Assembly: GCA_902572925.1 (NCBI GenBank)
Contig: CACGHT010000002.1
Coordinates: 1 to 64,000 of the forward strand
DNA length: 64,000 nt
Direction of reading: 5' to 3'
DNA from: an uncultured Pelagibacteraceae bacterium
Lineage (GTDB): Bacteria > Pseudomonadota > Alphaproteobacteria > Pelagibacterales > Pelagibacteraceae
Part shown: piece by piece, positions 54,645-64,000 of the stretch
How positions within the stretch are numbered: the stretch's first letter is position 1
Layout of the letters: each line of letters begins with the position of its first letter
Notes under the pieces: generated by a model
Database searches by the model: none
What the model was told of the DNA's origin: nothing
The model's input: the letters and a program-made list of their open reading frames with translations, nothing else
Position numbers and translations under genes: made by a program

Positions 54645-55256
54645 ATGCAGAATATCTCTGAGATAGAAGAACTTATTAAATTGATATCAAAATTACCAGG
54701 TTTAGGACCTAAATCAGCAAAAAGAATTGTTTTAAAACTGGTAAACAACCGAAATGAACTTGTGAAACCATTGGCGAATACATTAGCTCAGGTTTATAAA
54801 AACGTTGTAAGATGCAATTTATGTGGCACTTTAAAGTCTAATTCATCTGGATGTTTAAATTGTGAAAATATAAAAAATAAATTTACAAAAATTTGTGTAG
54901 TTGAAGATATTGCTGACCAGTGGTCAATTGAAAATTCAAATATTTTTCAAGGATATTTCCACATTTTAGGTGGTACAATCTTATCTGTTGGTAATAAAAA
55001 AGAAGATTTATTAATTAATTCTTTAATTGAGAGAGTTAAGAAAGATAAAATTGATGAGATTATTTTAGCTACTAGCGCAACAGTAGAAGGTCAAACTACA
55101 GCGTTTTATATACAAGATAGCTTAAAAGATATCGATGTTAAGATTACTAAATTAGCTCAAGGCCTACCTGTTGGTGGTGAAATAGAGAGTCTCGATGACG
55201 GCACTCTTCTTTCTGCTTTTAAAAATAGATCCAAAATAAATTCTAATTCAAGCTGA
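54645..55256 (+). CDS. recR: Recombination protein RecR
   Basis: A 203-residue gap-repair protein that works with RecO/RecF. It has the HhH motif [16 protein letters not shown], a C4 zinc finger ([17 protein letters not shown]) and a TOPRIM domain with [12 protein letters not shown] and [12 protein letters not shown]. Length is normal. It overlaps glcB by 9 bases, tail to tail. Confidence 0.96.
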   Translation: MQNISEIEELIKLISKLPGLGPKSAKRIVLKLVNNRNELVKPLANTLAQVYKNVVRCNLCGTLKSNSSGCLNCENIKNKFTKICVVEDIADQWSIENSNIFQGYFHILGGTILSVGNKKEDLLINSLIERVKKDKIDEIILATSATVEGQTTAFYIQDSLKDIDVKITKLAQGLPVGGEIESLDDGTLLSAFKNRSKINSNSS

Positions 55257-57404
55257 TTTTTTTTTTAATCGATTTAAATGTAATAGAGGCTCTGTATATC
55301 CGGAAGGTTGTTCTTTTCCCTTAAAAATAAGTTCACATGCAGTTTGAAATGCTATGGACCTATCATAATCAGAGCTCATTTTAACATAATTTTGATCATT
55401 CTCATTTTGTTTATCCACAATCTTTGCCATTTCTTTCATTATTTCAATAACTTGCATTTTGGTTGTTACACCGTGATGTACCCAGTTTGCAATATGTTGA
55501 GAAGAAATTCTTAAGGTTGCTCTATCTTCCATTAAGCCAACGTTATCTATGTCTGGTACTTTGGAGCAACCCACACCTTGATCAATCCATCTTACAACAT
55601 AACCAAGTAATGTCTGGGCAGAATTTGAGATTTCTTTATTGATTTCATCAACTGACCAATTTGGCCTATCTGCAATAGGAATAGTAAGTAAATCATCAAT
55701 TTTAGCCTTGTCTCTTTTAGACAACTTTTTTTGAACATCAAAAATATTTATCTCGTGATAATGTAAAGCATGAAGAGCTGCTGCAGTTGGAGATGGAACC
55801 CACGCACAATTTGCACCTGCTTTAAGATGACTAGTTTTTTGATCTAACATGTCTTTCATCTTATCAGGCATAGCCCACATTCCTTTACCAATTTGAGCTT
55901 TACCTGAAAAGCCACAGGCCAAACCTATATCAACATTGTTATTTTCATAAGCCCCAATCCATTTTGAAGATTTCATATCACCCTTTTTAATCATTGGTCC
56001 TGCCTCCATTGATGTATGCATTTCATCACCTGTACGATCAAGGAAACCCGTGTTTATGAAGAAAACTCTGTGTTTTAAGGTTCTAATACACTCTTTAAGA
56101 TTTGATGAAGTTCTTCTTTCTTCATCCATAATTCCAATTTTGCATGTGTATTTTTTTAATTTTAATACCTCTTCAACTTTAGTAAAAATTTCATTGGTAA
56201 ATGCTGTTTCCTCTGGACCATGCATTTTTGGTTTTACAATATATATTGAACCAGTTCTTGAATTTCCCTTTTTTTTCTTATCATGAAGAGCTGCTGCAGT
56301 TGTTATAAAAGCATCCATCAATCCTTCTGGAATTTCACTTCCATCTTTCAATATTATTGAGGGATTAGTCATCAAATGACCAACATTTCTAATTAATAAA
56401 AGACTTCTCCCGTGCAATTTTAATCCTTTTCCCTCTTTTGAAATATAACTTCTGTTTGGATTAAGTTTTCTCTCCAATGTTTTTCCCTCTTTCTCAAATC
56501 TTGTTACGAGATCTCCTTTCATTAATCCAAGCCAATTTCTATAACAAATCACTTTATCCTCAGCATCTACTGCTGCAACACTGTCCTCATTATCACATAT
56601 TGTAGATACTGCAGATTCTAGTATTATGTCACTTATACCTGCATGATCCTGTTGAGCACTAAATGCTCTTGGATTTTTTAATATTTCAATATGTAGATTG
56701 TTATTTTTTAATATTATTGCTGACGGGTTATCTGCTTCACCTCTATGACCAACGAATTTACTTTCATCTTTTAAAGTTGTTACATCAACACCTTTTAAAA
56801 CCTTTAATTCTTTATTTTGTATTGCTATTCCTGTTATTTTTTTCCAGCTAAAATCTTTTAAAGTAAAATATTTATCTAAAAATTCTCTACCATACTTAAT
56901 TACAATCTCTCCTCGTTCTGGATCATATCTTTCTGAAGTACTATCTTCAGATGCTTCGATTACATCAGTTCCATATAAACTATCGTACAAACTCATCCAT
57001 CTTGCGTTAGCAGCATTCAAAGCGTAACGTGCATTCATAATTGGAACAACTAATTGAGGCCCGGCTATTGTAGCGATTTCCTCATCGATATCACTTGTTT
57101 CAATTTTAAAATCTGGACCTTCATCTTTTAAGTAACCAATTTCTTTTAAAAAATTTTTGTATTCTTTAATTTGAATATTTTTTCCTTTATTATCAATATG
57201 CCATTTATCAATTTTTTTTTGCAGTGTTTCCCTAAAATCAATTAGTTCTTTATTTTTGGGAGCTAATTCATGAACCGCTTTATCAAAATCTTTCCAAAAT
57301 TTTTCAGGAGAAATGTCAGTACTATTAAATAACTCATTATTAACAAAAAGTAATAATTCCTCTGATACTTTAAGATTATTAATAGAATGATATTTTGATG
57401 CCAT
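55248..57404 (-). CDS. glcB: Malate synthase G
   Basis: A 718-residue enzyme that condenses glyoxylate with acetyl-CoA. Active-site segments seen are [28 protein letters not shown] (with catalytic Arg region nearby) and [17 protein letters not shown]; the C-terminal region includes [14 protein letters not shown] and [14 protein letters not shown]. Unlike the SAR11 strain in which a glycine riboswitch precedes glcB, the 98 bases upstream show no such element. Confidence 0.96.
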   Translation of the reverse strand: MASKYHSINNLKVSEELLLFVNNELFNSTDISPEKFWKDFDKAVHELAPKNKELIDFRETLQKKIDKWHIDNKGKNIQIKEYKNFLKEIGYLKDEGPDFKIETSDIDEEIATIAGPQLVVPIMNARYALNAANARWMSLYDSLYGTDVIEASEDSTSERYDPERGEIVIKYGREFLDKYFTLKDFSWKKITGIAIQNKELKVLKGVDVTTLKDESKFVGHRGEADNPSAIILKNNNLHIEILKNPRAFSAQQDHAGISDIILESAVSTICDNEDSVAAVDAEDKVICYRNWLGLMKGDLVTRFEKEGKTLERKLNPNRSYISKEGKGLKLHGRSLLLIRNVGHLMTNPSIILKDGSEIPEGLMDAFITTAAALHDKKKKGNSRTGSIYIVKPKMHGPEETAFTNEIFTKVEEVLKLKKYTCKIGIMDEERRTSSNLKECIRTLKHRVFFINTGFLDRTGDEMHTSMEAGPMIKKGDMKSSKWIGAYENNNVDIGLACGFSGKAQIGKGMWAMPDKMKDMLDQKTSHLKAGANCAWVPSPTAAALHALHYHEINIFDVQKKLSKRDKAKIDDLLTIPIADRPNWSVDEINKEISNSAQTLLGYVVRWIDQGVGCSKVPDIDNVGLMEDRATLRISSQHIANWVHHGVTTKMQVIEIMKEMAKIVDKQNENDQNYVKMSSDYDRSIAFQTACELIFKGKEQPSGYTEPLLHLNRLKKKSA

Positions 57405-57502
57405 AGAGGGATATTTAAACTCTAGCTAATTTAAGTCAATTACATAATAGTAACATAGACATTTTATTGTCATTTTTCTTGAATAAGTATAATTATATAA
57501 AG

Positions 57503-58600
57503 ATGAAGAATTATTTAAATTTTGAAACAGATATTAAAAATCTTGAAAATGAGTTAGAGAAATTAAAAGATCCTTTTAATCAGGAAGGTTTATCAGAAGT
57601 TGATACAAAAAAAATTTCTAAAACTCAGGAAGAAATCGATGAGAGGTTAAGAAATATTTATGAGAATTTAGATCCTTGGCAAATTACACTAGTTGCAAGG
57701 CACGAGGATAGACCTAAATCAAAGTTTTTTATTGATAACTTGTTTGATGACTTTATCTCATTGGAAGGTGATAGATATTATGGAGAAGACAAGTCAGTTA
57801 TTACTGGTTTTGCGAAATTTAATGGTCGATCAGTATTAGTAATTGGTCAAGAGAAGGGGGAAAACTTAGAAACTAGAATTGAGAGAAACTTTGGCATGAT
57901 GAGACCAGAGGGTTATAGAAAAACTATTAGGTTAATGGAACTAGCAGATAAGTTTAATATTCCTATTATATCTTTTATTGATACTCCAGGTGCCTATCCA
58001 GGAGTGGGGGCAGAGGAGAGAGGACAAGCAGAAGCAATAGCCAAGTCAATTGAGTGTTGTATGAAACTTAAGGTTCCAACTTTAGCTATAGTAATAGGTG
58101 AAGGTGGTTCAGGTGGAGCCATAGCTCTTGCATCGTCAAATAAAGTTTTAATGCTTGAGAATGCTATTTATTCAGTAATCTCACCTGAGGGATGTGCAAC
58201 AATATTGTGGAGAGACCCAAAAAAAATGCTCGATGCTGCAAAAGCAATGAAGCTGTCTGCTAAAGACTTATTAGAGCTAAATATTATTGATGAAATAATT
58301 CCAGAACCTTTAGGTGGCGCTCATAGAGACAGAGATATGATTCTTGAAAATATAAGGAATTCTATTTCTCAAAATTTAGATTTTTTTAGAACTTTAACAG
58401 CCGAAGAAATTCTTAATCATCGAAAAGATAAATTCTTAAAAATTGGAAGAAGCAAAGGATTTATATCTAGTCCTGAAAGTCTAAGCGCAATTCAAACATC
58501 TGGATTAGATTTTAAAGAAATAATAAAATCTAAAAAAAGTATTGCAATTGCTGTAGTAACTTTAGTTATTGTAGCTGCACTGACTTTATTTATTTTATAG
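57503..58600 (+). CDS. accA: Acetyl-CoA carboxylase carboxyltransferase subunit alpha with C-terminal membrane helix
   Basis: A 365-residue subunit; the core aligns to the usual ~317 residues with WQITLVARHEDRPKSKFFID, SFIDTPGAYPGVGAEERGQAEAIA and GEGGSGGAIAL. The core ends near KFLKIGRSKGF. A further ~44 residues follow, including SKKSIAIAVVTLVIVAALTLFIL, a clear hydrophobic membrane helix at the very C-terminus. The ATG at 57503 was chosen; the frame could start at 57467. It pairs with accD at 35857. Confidence 0.93.
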   Translation: MKNYLNFETDIKNLENELEKLKDPFNQEGLSEVDTKKISKTQEEIDERLRNIYENLDPWQITLVARHEDRPKSKFFIDNLFDDFISLEGDRYYGEDKSVITGFAKFNGRSVLVIGQEKGENLETRIERNFGMMRPEGYRKTIRLMELADKFNIPIISFIDTPGAYPGVGAEERGQAEAIAKSIECCMKLKVPTLAIVIGEGGSGGAIALASSNKVLMLENAIYSVISPEGCATILWRDPKKMLDAAKAMKLSAKDLLELNIIDEIIPEPLGGAHRDRDMILENIRNSISQNLDFFRTLTAEEILNHRKDKFLKIGRSKGFISSPESLSAIQTSGLDFKEIIKSKKSIAIAVVTLVIVAALTLFIL

Positions 58601-61138
58601 AGCTCCACAACATTTCTTGAATTTTTTACCAGATCCACATGGACAAGGATCATTTCTACTCGTTTTTTTTCCAAGATTTTTAAATTTTTCTTTTAATTGT
58701 CTCTGGTTTATTTTTTCGGTTGGTTCATTGTAAACTTTAAGATTCATCAGTATTTTTACATAATCTAGTTTTAATTTTTCTAGTAAATTTGAGAATAAAT
58801 CAAAAGCTTCTTTTTTATATTCTATAAGAGGATCTCTTTGTCCATACGATCTAAGACCCACAACTTGTCTTAATTGTTCCAAGTATTGGATGTGTGATTT
58901 CCAATTAAAATCAATGGATTGTAAAAGAATTCTTTTTTCTATCTCTTTTGATTGATTTTCGCCAAGAATTTTAGATCTTTCATCTCTAGCAAATTTAAAC
59001 TTTTCAAAAATTTTTTCTCTTAATTTTCCATCACTTAAAGATATTAATTCTTCATATTCATCATCTCTTAAACTTTTTCCAAAAATAGTCCTCAATCTAT
59101 TGCTAAGCTCATTATTCTTAGGATTTGATAATTTTTGAATTTTAAGGCTTATTAAATTGTCTACTATTTCTGATAGAAAATTATTTGAATAATCAAAAAT
59201 TTTTTCACTGTCCATAGCATCTTTTCTTTGAGAAAATATCACTTGCCTTTGATCATTCAAAACATTGTCAAATTTTATAAGAGTTTTTCTAATATCAAAA
59301 TTTCGTGCCTCAACTTTTTGTTGTGCTCTCTCCAGGGCCTTATTAATCCAAGGATGATCTATACTTTCACCATCTTTAAGACCAAGTTTTTGAAGAATAT
59401 TGTTCATAGACTCGGAGCCAAAAATTCTCATAAGGTCATCTTCTAAACTTACATAAAAAATAGAGCTTCCCTCATCTCCTTGTCTACCTGATCTTCCTCT
59501 TGCTTGATTGTCTACCCTTCTAGACTCCATTCTTTCAGTTCCGATAACAAATAAACCACCTATAGATTTAATATAATTCTTATTTTCCTTAAGTTGATCG
59601 TCGTCAATTGATCCTTTTTTCCCCCCTAGCTGGATATCTACACCTCTACCAGAAATACTAGTTGTAATTATTACTGATTTGGCTTTACCAGCATTAGCTA
59701 TAATCTCTGCTTCATTTTCATGATTCTTTGCATTCAATACGATGTGCTTAATTTTTTCCTGTGTAAGTAAATTGGAATATATCTCAGATTTACTTACGCT
59801 AGACGTGAAGACTAAAAGAGGCTGACTTTTTTGGTGACAATCTCTAATTTTTTTAATTATTGCATTATTTTTTTCTGACTCAGTTCGAAAAATTTGATCA
59901 TTGAAATCTTTTCTGATCATCTTTCTATTCGTTGGAATTACAATTACATTTAGATTATAGATTTCAAAAAATTCCTCAGACTCTGTAGCAGCTGTCCCAG
60001 TACATCCTGATATTTTTTTATAAAGTTTAAAATAATTTTGGTAAGTGATAGATGCTAATGTTTGATTTTCAGCTTGTATATCAATTTTTTCCTTAGCCTC
60101 GATAGCTTGGTGAAGACCATCACCAAATCTTCTACCCTCCAATATTCGACCAGTTAACTCATCTACAATTTTGATGCTGTTATCTTGGACAAGATAATCC
60201 TTATCTTTTTTAAATAAATGATTTGCTTTTAGAGCTTGATTAACAAAATGAACTAAATCAAGATTTTCTGGATCATAAAAATTATTATTTTTTAGAATCC
60301 CTGCATTAGAAAATAAACTTTCAATATGGTTAATTCCCTCATTCGTCAATAAAATATTCCTATCTTTTTCATCAACTTCAAAATCATTTTTATTCAGGAG
60401 ATTTACTACTTTGTCTACCGCAACATATTGATTAGTTTTATCTTCTGCAGCCCCTGAAATTACCAAAGGAGTTCTCGCTTCATCTATCAAGCAAGAGTCA
60501 ATTTCATCCACAATTGCAAAATGATGTCCTCTTTGAACCATTTCCTCTTTTGAATATTTCATATTATCTCTAAGGTAATCAAATCCTAATTCACTGTTAG
60601 TTGCGTAGGTAATATCACAATCATAATTTTTCTTTCTTTCATCATCTTTTTGATCATTATTTATATAGCCCGATGTTAAGCCCAAAAAACTGAAAATTTT
60701 TCCCATCTCTATGGAGTCTCTTTTTGCCAAATAATCATTTACAGTCACAATATGAACTCCTTTTCCTTCCAAAGCATTTAAATATGCCGCTAAAACAATT
60801 GTCAGAGTTTTACCTTCTCCAGTTCTCATTTCAGCTATCTTACCTTCATGTAAGACAACCCCACCAATTATTTGAACATCGAAATGCCTTTCACTTCTTG
60901 ACCTTAATGAGGCTTCTCTCACGAGAGCGAGAGCTTCAGGTAAAATCTTGTCAAGGGAAGTTCCTTTTTGAATTTTCTCTTTTAATTCAATGGTTTTCTC
61001 AGGGAACTCTTTATCTTTAAGTTTTTTTATATCTTTCTCTAAAAGATTGATTTGGTCTACTATTTTACCAATCCTATCTAGCTGTTTTTTATTGCCAGAT
61101 TTAATAAATTTAGAAATAAAGTTTAGAGGATTAAACAT
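58595..61138 (-). CDS. secA: Preprotein translocase ATPase SecA
   Basis: An 847-residue motor that drives proteins through SecYEG. Walker A is MRTGEGKTLTIVL (about 98-110), the DEAD-type box is AIVDEIDSCLIDEARTP, and RGVDIQLGG and ARGRSGRQGDEGSSIFY are helicase motifs. The C-terminal zinc SEC-C motif CPCGSGKKFKKCCG ends the protein and binds SecB. Length is slightly short of E. coli (901). Confidence 0.97.
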   Translation of the reverse strand: MFNPLNFISKFIKSGNKKQLDRIGKIVDQINLLEKDIKKLKDKEFPEKTIELKEKIQKGTSLDKILPEALALVREASLRSRSERHFDVQIIGGVVLHEGKIAEMRTGEGKTLTIVLAAYLNALEGKGVHIVTVNDYLAKRDSIEMGKIFSFLGLTSGYINNDQKDDERKKNYDCDITYATNSELGFDYLRDNMKYSKEEMVQRGHHFAIVDEIDSCLIDEARTPLVISGAAEDKTNQYVAVDKVVNLLNKNDFEVDEKDRNILLTNEGINHIESLFSNAGILKNNNFYDPENLDLVHFVNQALKANHLFKKDKDYLVQDNSIKIVDELTGRILEGRRFGDGLHQAIEAKEKIDIQAENQTLASITYQNYFKLYKKISGCTGTAATESEEFFEIYNLNVIVIPTNRKMIRKDFNDQIFRTESEKNNAIIKKIRDCHQKSQPLLVFTSSVSKSEIYSNLLTQEKIKHIVLNAKNHENEAEIIANAGKAKSVIITTSISGRGVDIQLGGKKGSIDDDQLKENKNYIKSIGGLFVIGTERMESRRVDNQARGRSGRQGDEGSSIFYVSLEDDLMRIFGSESMNNILQKLGLKDGESIDHPWINKALERAQQKVEARNFDIRKTLIKFDNVLNDQRQVIFSQRKDAMDSEKIFDYSNNFLSEIVDNLISLKIQKLSNPKNNELSNRLRTIFGKSLRDDEYEELISLSDGKLREKIFEKFKFARDERSKILGENQSKEIEKRILLQSIDFNWKSHIQYLEQLRQVVGLRSYGQRDPLIEYKKEAFDLFSNLLEKLKLDYVKILMNLKVYNEPTEKINQRQLKEKFKNLGKKTSRNDPCPCGSGKKFKKCCGAL

Positions 61139-61203
61139 TAGTTTTTGATATACATTTAAATTACAACTTTTAATATAGTCATTTAATTTAAATTTTAAAT
61201 ATA

Positions 61204-62505
61204 ATGGGAATTAATTTATCAAATTTTTTAGCCTCAAAATCACACGATCGAAAAATGGGGCAATATCAAGATCTTGATCACTTGGATGGTCTAGCAGTAT
61301 CTTCTATTAGTGCTAATTTATACAATTCCAAAAGAGATGATTTAGTAATGTTTTATTTTCGTGATGGAGCAAATTTTGCATCCGTCTATACACAATCTAA
61401 AATTTTATCTGAAAATATAAAATGGAATTTAAATCAAAAAACGCAAAAAATTTTTTCTCTAATAGTTAATACAAGGAATGCTAATTCATTCACTGGGGAA
61501 CAAGGCTATAAAAGTATGCAACATATAGCAGATTTAGTATCAAAACAATTAACAGAAAAACAAAAAAAGGATGATGAAGATCCAAAAAATATTAAATCAA
61601 AAAATATTTTATTTGGTTGCACTGGGACTATTGGAGAAAAATTTCCTGAAGAAAAAATAAAATTAAAGATTCCAGATCTTATTAAAAATGTAAAATATAC
61701 ACAAAACAAATATATTTGGATGAAAGCTGCATTAGCAATAATGACAACCGATACACAGCCCAAAATAGCAATGGAGGAATGTAAAATTGGAAATACACAT
61801 GTAAAAATTTATGGAATTGCCAAAGGATCTGGAATGATACATCCTAATATGGCAACAACTTTAAGTTATATTTTTACTGATGCAAATATTTCTAATGATG
61901 TATTAAAAAAGCTACTTAAAAAGAATATAGAAAACACTTTTAATGCTATTTCATGTGATGGTGATACCAGCACTAATGATATGATCTCAATTTTTTCTAC
62001 AGGAAAAGCAAAAAATTCTTTAATTAAGACTATTAATGATAAAAAAATTAAATCTTTCGATGAATCTCTAAATAATGTTTTACTTAACCTTGCAAAAAGG
62101 GTGGTTGCAGACGGCGAAGGAGCATCAAAATTTGTAACTATTAACATTTTAAATTCAAAAACTGAACAAGATGCAAAAAAAATTGGTTTTTCAATTGCAA
62201 ATTCACCATTAGTAAAAACAGCAATTGCAGGTGAAGACCCAAATTGGGGAAGAGTAATAATGGCGGTTGGAAAAACTGGACTAGATATTAATTTAAATAA
62301 ATTATCAATAAAATTTGGCGAGTTGTTAATAGTCAACAAAGGAAAAGTTTTTAGTCAATATAGTGAAAATGAGACTGCCAATTATATGAAAAATTCAGAT
62401 ATTGAATTGACTATTGATATTGGAGTTGGAAAAAAAAATTTTACTGTATTCACAATGGATTTAACTAAAAAATATATAGATATTAACGCTGATTACAGAA
62501 GCTAG
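61204..62505 (+). CDS. argJ: Glutamate N-acetyltransferase / ornithine acetyltransferase
   Basis: A 433-residue self-cleaving enzyme of the cyclic arginine pathway. The autocleavage site is GMIHPNMATTLSYIFTDA, between Ala and the nucleophile Thr (bases near 61857). Oxyanion residues appear in LFGCTGTIGE, and the C-terminal half has GEDPNWGRVIMAVGKTG. argJ with argB, argD and argF indicates arginine synthesis by acetyl recycling. Confidence 0.96.
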   Translation: MGINLSNFLASKSHDRKMGQYQDLDHLDGLAVSSISANLYNSKRDDLVMFYFRDGANFASVYTQSKILSENIKWNLNQKTQKIFSLIVNTRNANSFTGEQGYKSMQHIADLVSKQLTEKQKKDDEDPKNIKSKNILFGCTGTIGEKFPEEKIKLKIPDLIKNVKYTQNKYIWMKAALAIMTTDTQPKIAMEECKIGNTHVKIYGIAKGSGMIHPNMATTLSYIFTDANISNDVLKKLLKKNIENTFNAISCDGDTSTNDMISIFSTGKAKNSLIKTINDKKIKSFDESLNNVLLNLAKRVVADGEGASKFVTINILNSKTEQDAKKIGFSIANSPLVKTAIAGEDPNWGRVIMAVGKTGLDINLNKLSIKFGELLIVNKGKVFSQYSENETANYMKNSDIELTIDIGVGKKNFTVFTMDLTKKYIDINADYRS

Positions 62506-62544
62506 AAGTCTTGAAATTGGAATTAAAATACTTAAGTGAAATTT

Positions 62545-62976
62545 ATGATTAAATATAATTTAGTTTGTAAAAAATGTAATCTAATTTTTGATAGTTGGTT
62601 TGCGTCCTCAAAAGAATATGACAAACTTAAGAAAAAAAAATTACTAAATTGTCATAGTTGTGGTTCTTTAAAAGTTGAAAAAAATTTAATGGCACCTAAA
62701 TTGATAAGTAAGTCTTTAAAACAAAATGATGAAAAAAAAGAGGTTTTTAAATACCATAAAATTAAAAAGAAAATTAAGCAATACCAAAAATTTATCAAAA
62801 ACAATTTTGACTACGTTGGTAAAAATTTTGCATATGAAGCCAGATCCATACATTATAATAACAAAAAGAGAGATAGAGGAATCTATGGCACCGCTTCAAA
62901 AAAAGATTTAAAAGAGCTTAAAGAAGAAGGTATTGATACTCAATTGATACCATGGGTGGAAAGTGAAAATAATTAA
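62545..62976 (+). CDS. DUF1178 family protein
   Basis: A 143-residue protein with two cysteine pairs near its start (CKKCN and CHSCG) forming a likely zinc ribbon, followed by FDSWFASSKEYDKL and KNFAYEARSIHY, features of the DUF1178 family of alphaproteobacteria and relatives. Function is unknown. I chose the ATG at 62545; a GTG at 62536 would add three residues. The stop overlaps the ubiG stop region by 4 bases. Confidence 0.85.
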   Translation: MIKYNLVCKKCNLIFDSWFASSKEYDKLKKKKLLNCHSCGSLKVEKNLMAPKLISKSLKQNDEKKEVFKYHKIKKKIKQYQKFIKNNFDYVGKNFAYEARSIHYNNKKRDRGIYGTASKKDLKELKEEGIDTQLIPWVESENN

Positions 62977-63701
62977 TTTTTAATAAATTTTGCAATGTAA
63001 TTTATTGATTTATCTTTACTAACACTCCATTGATTTTTAAAAAGATCAAACTTCATACCGTCTAACCTTTCTAATATTAGATCATTTTTATTCAGCATTG
63101 AAATTATTTCCTCAGGTTTTAAAAATTTTTCCCATTCATGCGTTCCAATTGGAAGCCAACGCAATATGTATTCTGCCCCAACTATTGCAAAAATATATGA
63201 TTTTAAGGTTTTATTAAGTGTCGCAACAAACATAATCCCCCCTTTTTTCAAAAGTTGACTACATGATTTTAAAAAATAATTTGGATCTTCCACATGTTCT
63301 ACAATTTCCATATTCAATATAACATCGAATTTTTCATCGACATCAAATTTTTCAGGAGATGTACAGAAATAATCTATCTTTAAATCATTTTTTTTTGAAT
63401 GAAGTTTCGCAACATTGATATTCTTTTCTGAAGCATCAATTCCTGTGACTTGAGCTCCCAATCTACACATAGGCTCAGATAGCAAACCTCCACCACAACC
63501 TACATCTAAAATTTTGATATTTTTTAATGGTGATTTTTTATTATCTAATTTAAATGTTTTAATTATATTTTCTTTTATATATGAAATTCTAATAGGGTTG
63601 AATTTATGCAAAGGTTTAAATTTACCTTCAGGATTCCACCATTCTTCTGCAATTTTAGAAAATTTCTCTATTTCTTTTTTGTTAATTGTGTTATTTTTCA
63701 T
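62973..63701 (-). CDS. ubiG: Ubiquinone biosynthesis O-methyltransferase
   Basis: A 242-residue SAM-dependent methyltransferase. It has EEWWNPEGKFKPLHKFNPIR at the start, motif I ILDVGCGGGLLSEP, NMEIVEHVEDP and THEWEKFLKPEE. UbiG performs both O-methylations of the ubiquinone ring, at the inner membrane face. Placement opposite lysC (aspartate kinase) is common in alphaproteobacteria. It fits an aerobic respiratory chain with cytochrome c and RegB. Confidence 0.96.
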   Translation of the reverse strand: MKNNTINKKEIEKFSKIAEEWWNPEGKFKPLHKFNPIRISYIKENIIKTFKLDNKKSPLKNIKILDVGCGGGLLSEPMCRLGAQVTGIDASEKNINVAKLHSKKNDLKIDYFCTSPEKFDVDEKFDVILNMEIVEHVEDPNYFLKSCSQLLKKGGIMFVATLNKTLKSYIFAIVGAEYILRWLPIGTHEWEKFLKPEEIISMLNKNDLILERLDGMKFDLFKNQWSVSKDKSINYIAKFIKN

Positions 63702-63768
63702 TTGGAGTTGACTTTATATTCAACATGTATTTATTCAATATTTTTTAAATTAAACAGAACATTTTATC

Positions 63769-64000
63769 ATGAAAATTGTAGTATTAAAATTTGGAGGCAC
63801 TTCAGTAGGCACAATTAAAAAGATTAAGAAAGTTGCTGATATAATCGCCGATTATAAAAAAAAAAAATATAAAGTTATTGTTGTTTCATCAGCAATGAGT
63901 GGTGTGACAAATGAGTTAATAAAAAAATCTTTTGAAATAAGTGATAATTTTTCCTATTCAGAGTATGATGTTTTAGTTTCCTCAGGAGAACAAGTGGCAT
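63769..64000 (+). CDS. lysC: Aspartate kinase, 3' end outside window
   Basis: The first ~77 residues of an aspartate kinase. MKIVVLKFGGTSVG contains the KFGGTS phosphate motif, and VIVVSSAMSGVTNEL and VLVSSGEQVA follow as in the family. It starts the Lys/Thr/Met pathway and feeds dapD/dapE in this window. The ATG is 67 bases from the divergent ubiG start. Confidence 0.95.
   Translation, partial: MKIVVLKFGGTSVGTIKKIKKVADIIADYKKKKYKVIVVSSAMSGVTNELIKKSFEISDNFSYSEYDVLVSSGEQVA

Noticed and set aside
57405-57502. Glycine riboswitch upstream of glcB
   Set aside because: Expected from knowledge of SAR11, but the gap is short and shows no aptamer core such as the conserved GGAGAG or CCGAAGG segments.
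61866-62339. 157-codon open frame on the minus strand inside argJ
   Set aside because: It is antisense to conserved argJ sequence and hydrophobic only because it mirrors argJ's A-rich codons.

Overview
The window looks like a slice of a streamlined, very AT-rich alphaproteobacterial chromosome, most probably SAR11 (Pelagibacterales). The reasons are the strong A/T codon bias, the near absence of intergenic DNA, the alphaproteobacterial gene orders (rpmH-rnpA-yidD-yidC-argB-dapD-dapE, murA-DUF2948-hisD, trpF-trpB-trpA-accD-folC, rpsA-ihfB), a GcrA cell-cycle regulator, RegB, and a tRNA-His that lacks the usual extra 5' G. No insertion sequence, prophage, CRISPR array or rRNA gene was seen. The longest stretch without a confident protein gene is 27468-27733 (266 bases). 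It holds a strong terminator and a possible structured leader.

Layout. 1-1809: the end of a sugar oxidoreductase and a GT17-type glycosyltransferase, probably the edge of a surface-polysaccharide region, followed by tRNA-Ser(GGA). 1989-5359: gyrB and the redox sensor regB. 5356-8647 (minus): cobT, cobS and a J-domain protein. 8662-10516: bolA, aroB, aroK. 10574-14716: a small membrane protein, a large secreted protein of unknown function, def, fmt, truA. 14696-22096 (minus): a SET-domain methyltransferase, an HDAC-like deacetylase, dapE, dapD, a HAD phosphatase, argB, yidC, yidD, rnpA, rpmH. 22189-27467: a VTT membrane protein, tRNA-Thr, two tiny proteins, dcd, murA, DUF2948, hisD, infA, tRNA-Phe, cspA. 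27484-30928: terminator, candidate His-rich leader, tRNA-His, hisS, hisZ, hisG. 30925-34641: rmuC, an MGME1-like nuclease, exonuclease I, thioredoxin. 34638-46576 (minus): folC, accD, trpA, trpB, trpF, pyrF, ihfB, rpsA, aroA, lptB, lptC, kdsD, rnd. 46593-50876: an NDUFA9-like protein, gcrA, argD, argF, cytochrome c. 50983-55256: kdsB, pheA, SRP RNA, dnaX, ybaB, recR. 55248-64000: glcB, accA, secA, argJ, DUF1178, ubiG and the start of lysC.

The genes are mainly housekeeping: amino-acid synthesis (Arg, His, Trp, Lys and the shikimate/Phe route), cell-envelope building (murA, lptBC, kdsB/kdsD, yidC/secA), fatty-acid entry (accA/accD), the glyoxylate bypass, and replication/repair. The most interesting items are: the MGME1-like nuclease plus exonuclease I where AddAB would be expected next to trx-folC; the SET/HDAC pair; CobS/CobT without CobN; a possible histidine-responsive leader ahead of tRNA-His-hisS-hisZ-hisG; unusual tryptophan synthase active sites; an AccA with a C-terminal membrane helix; a 16-bp inverted repeat between gcrA and argD; and extreme compaction, with convergent genes that overlap at their stop codons and divergent starts only 14-16 bp apart.

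All calls come from reading the sequence and recalling protein families. No searches were run.
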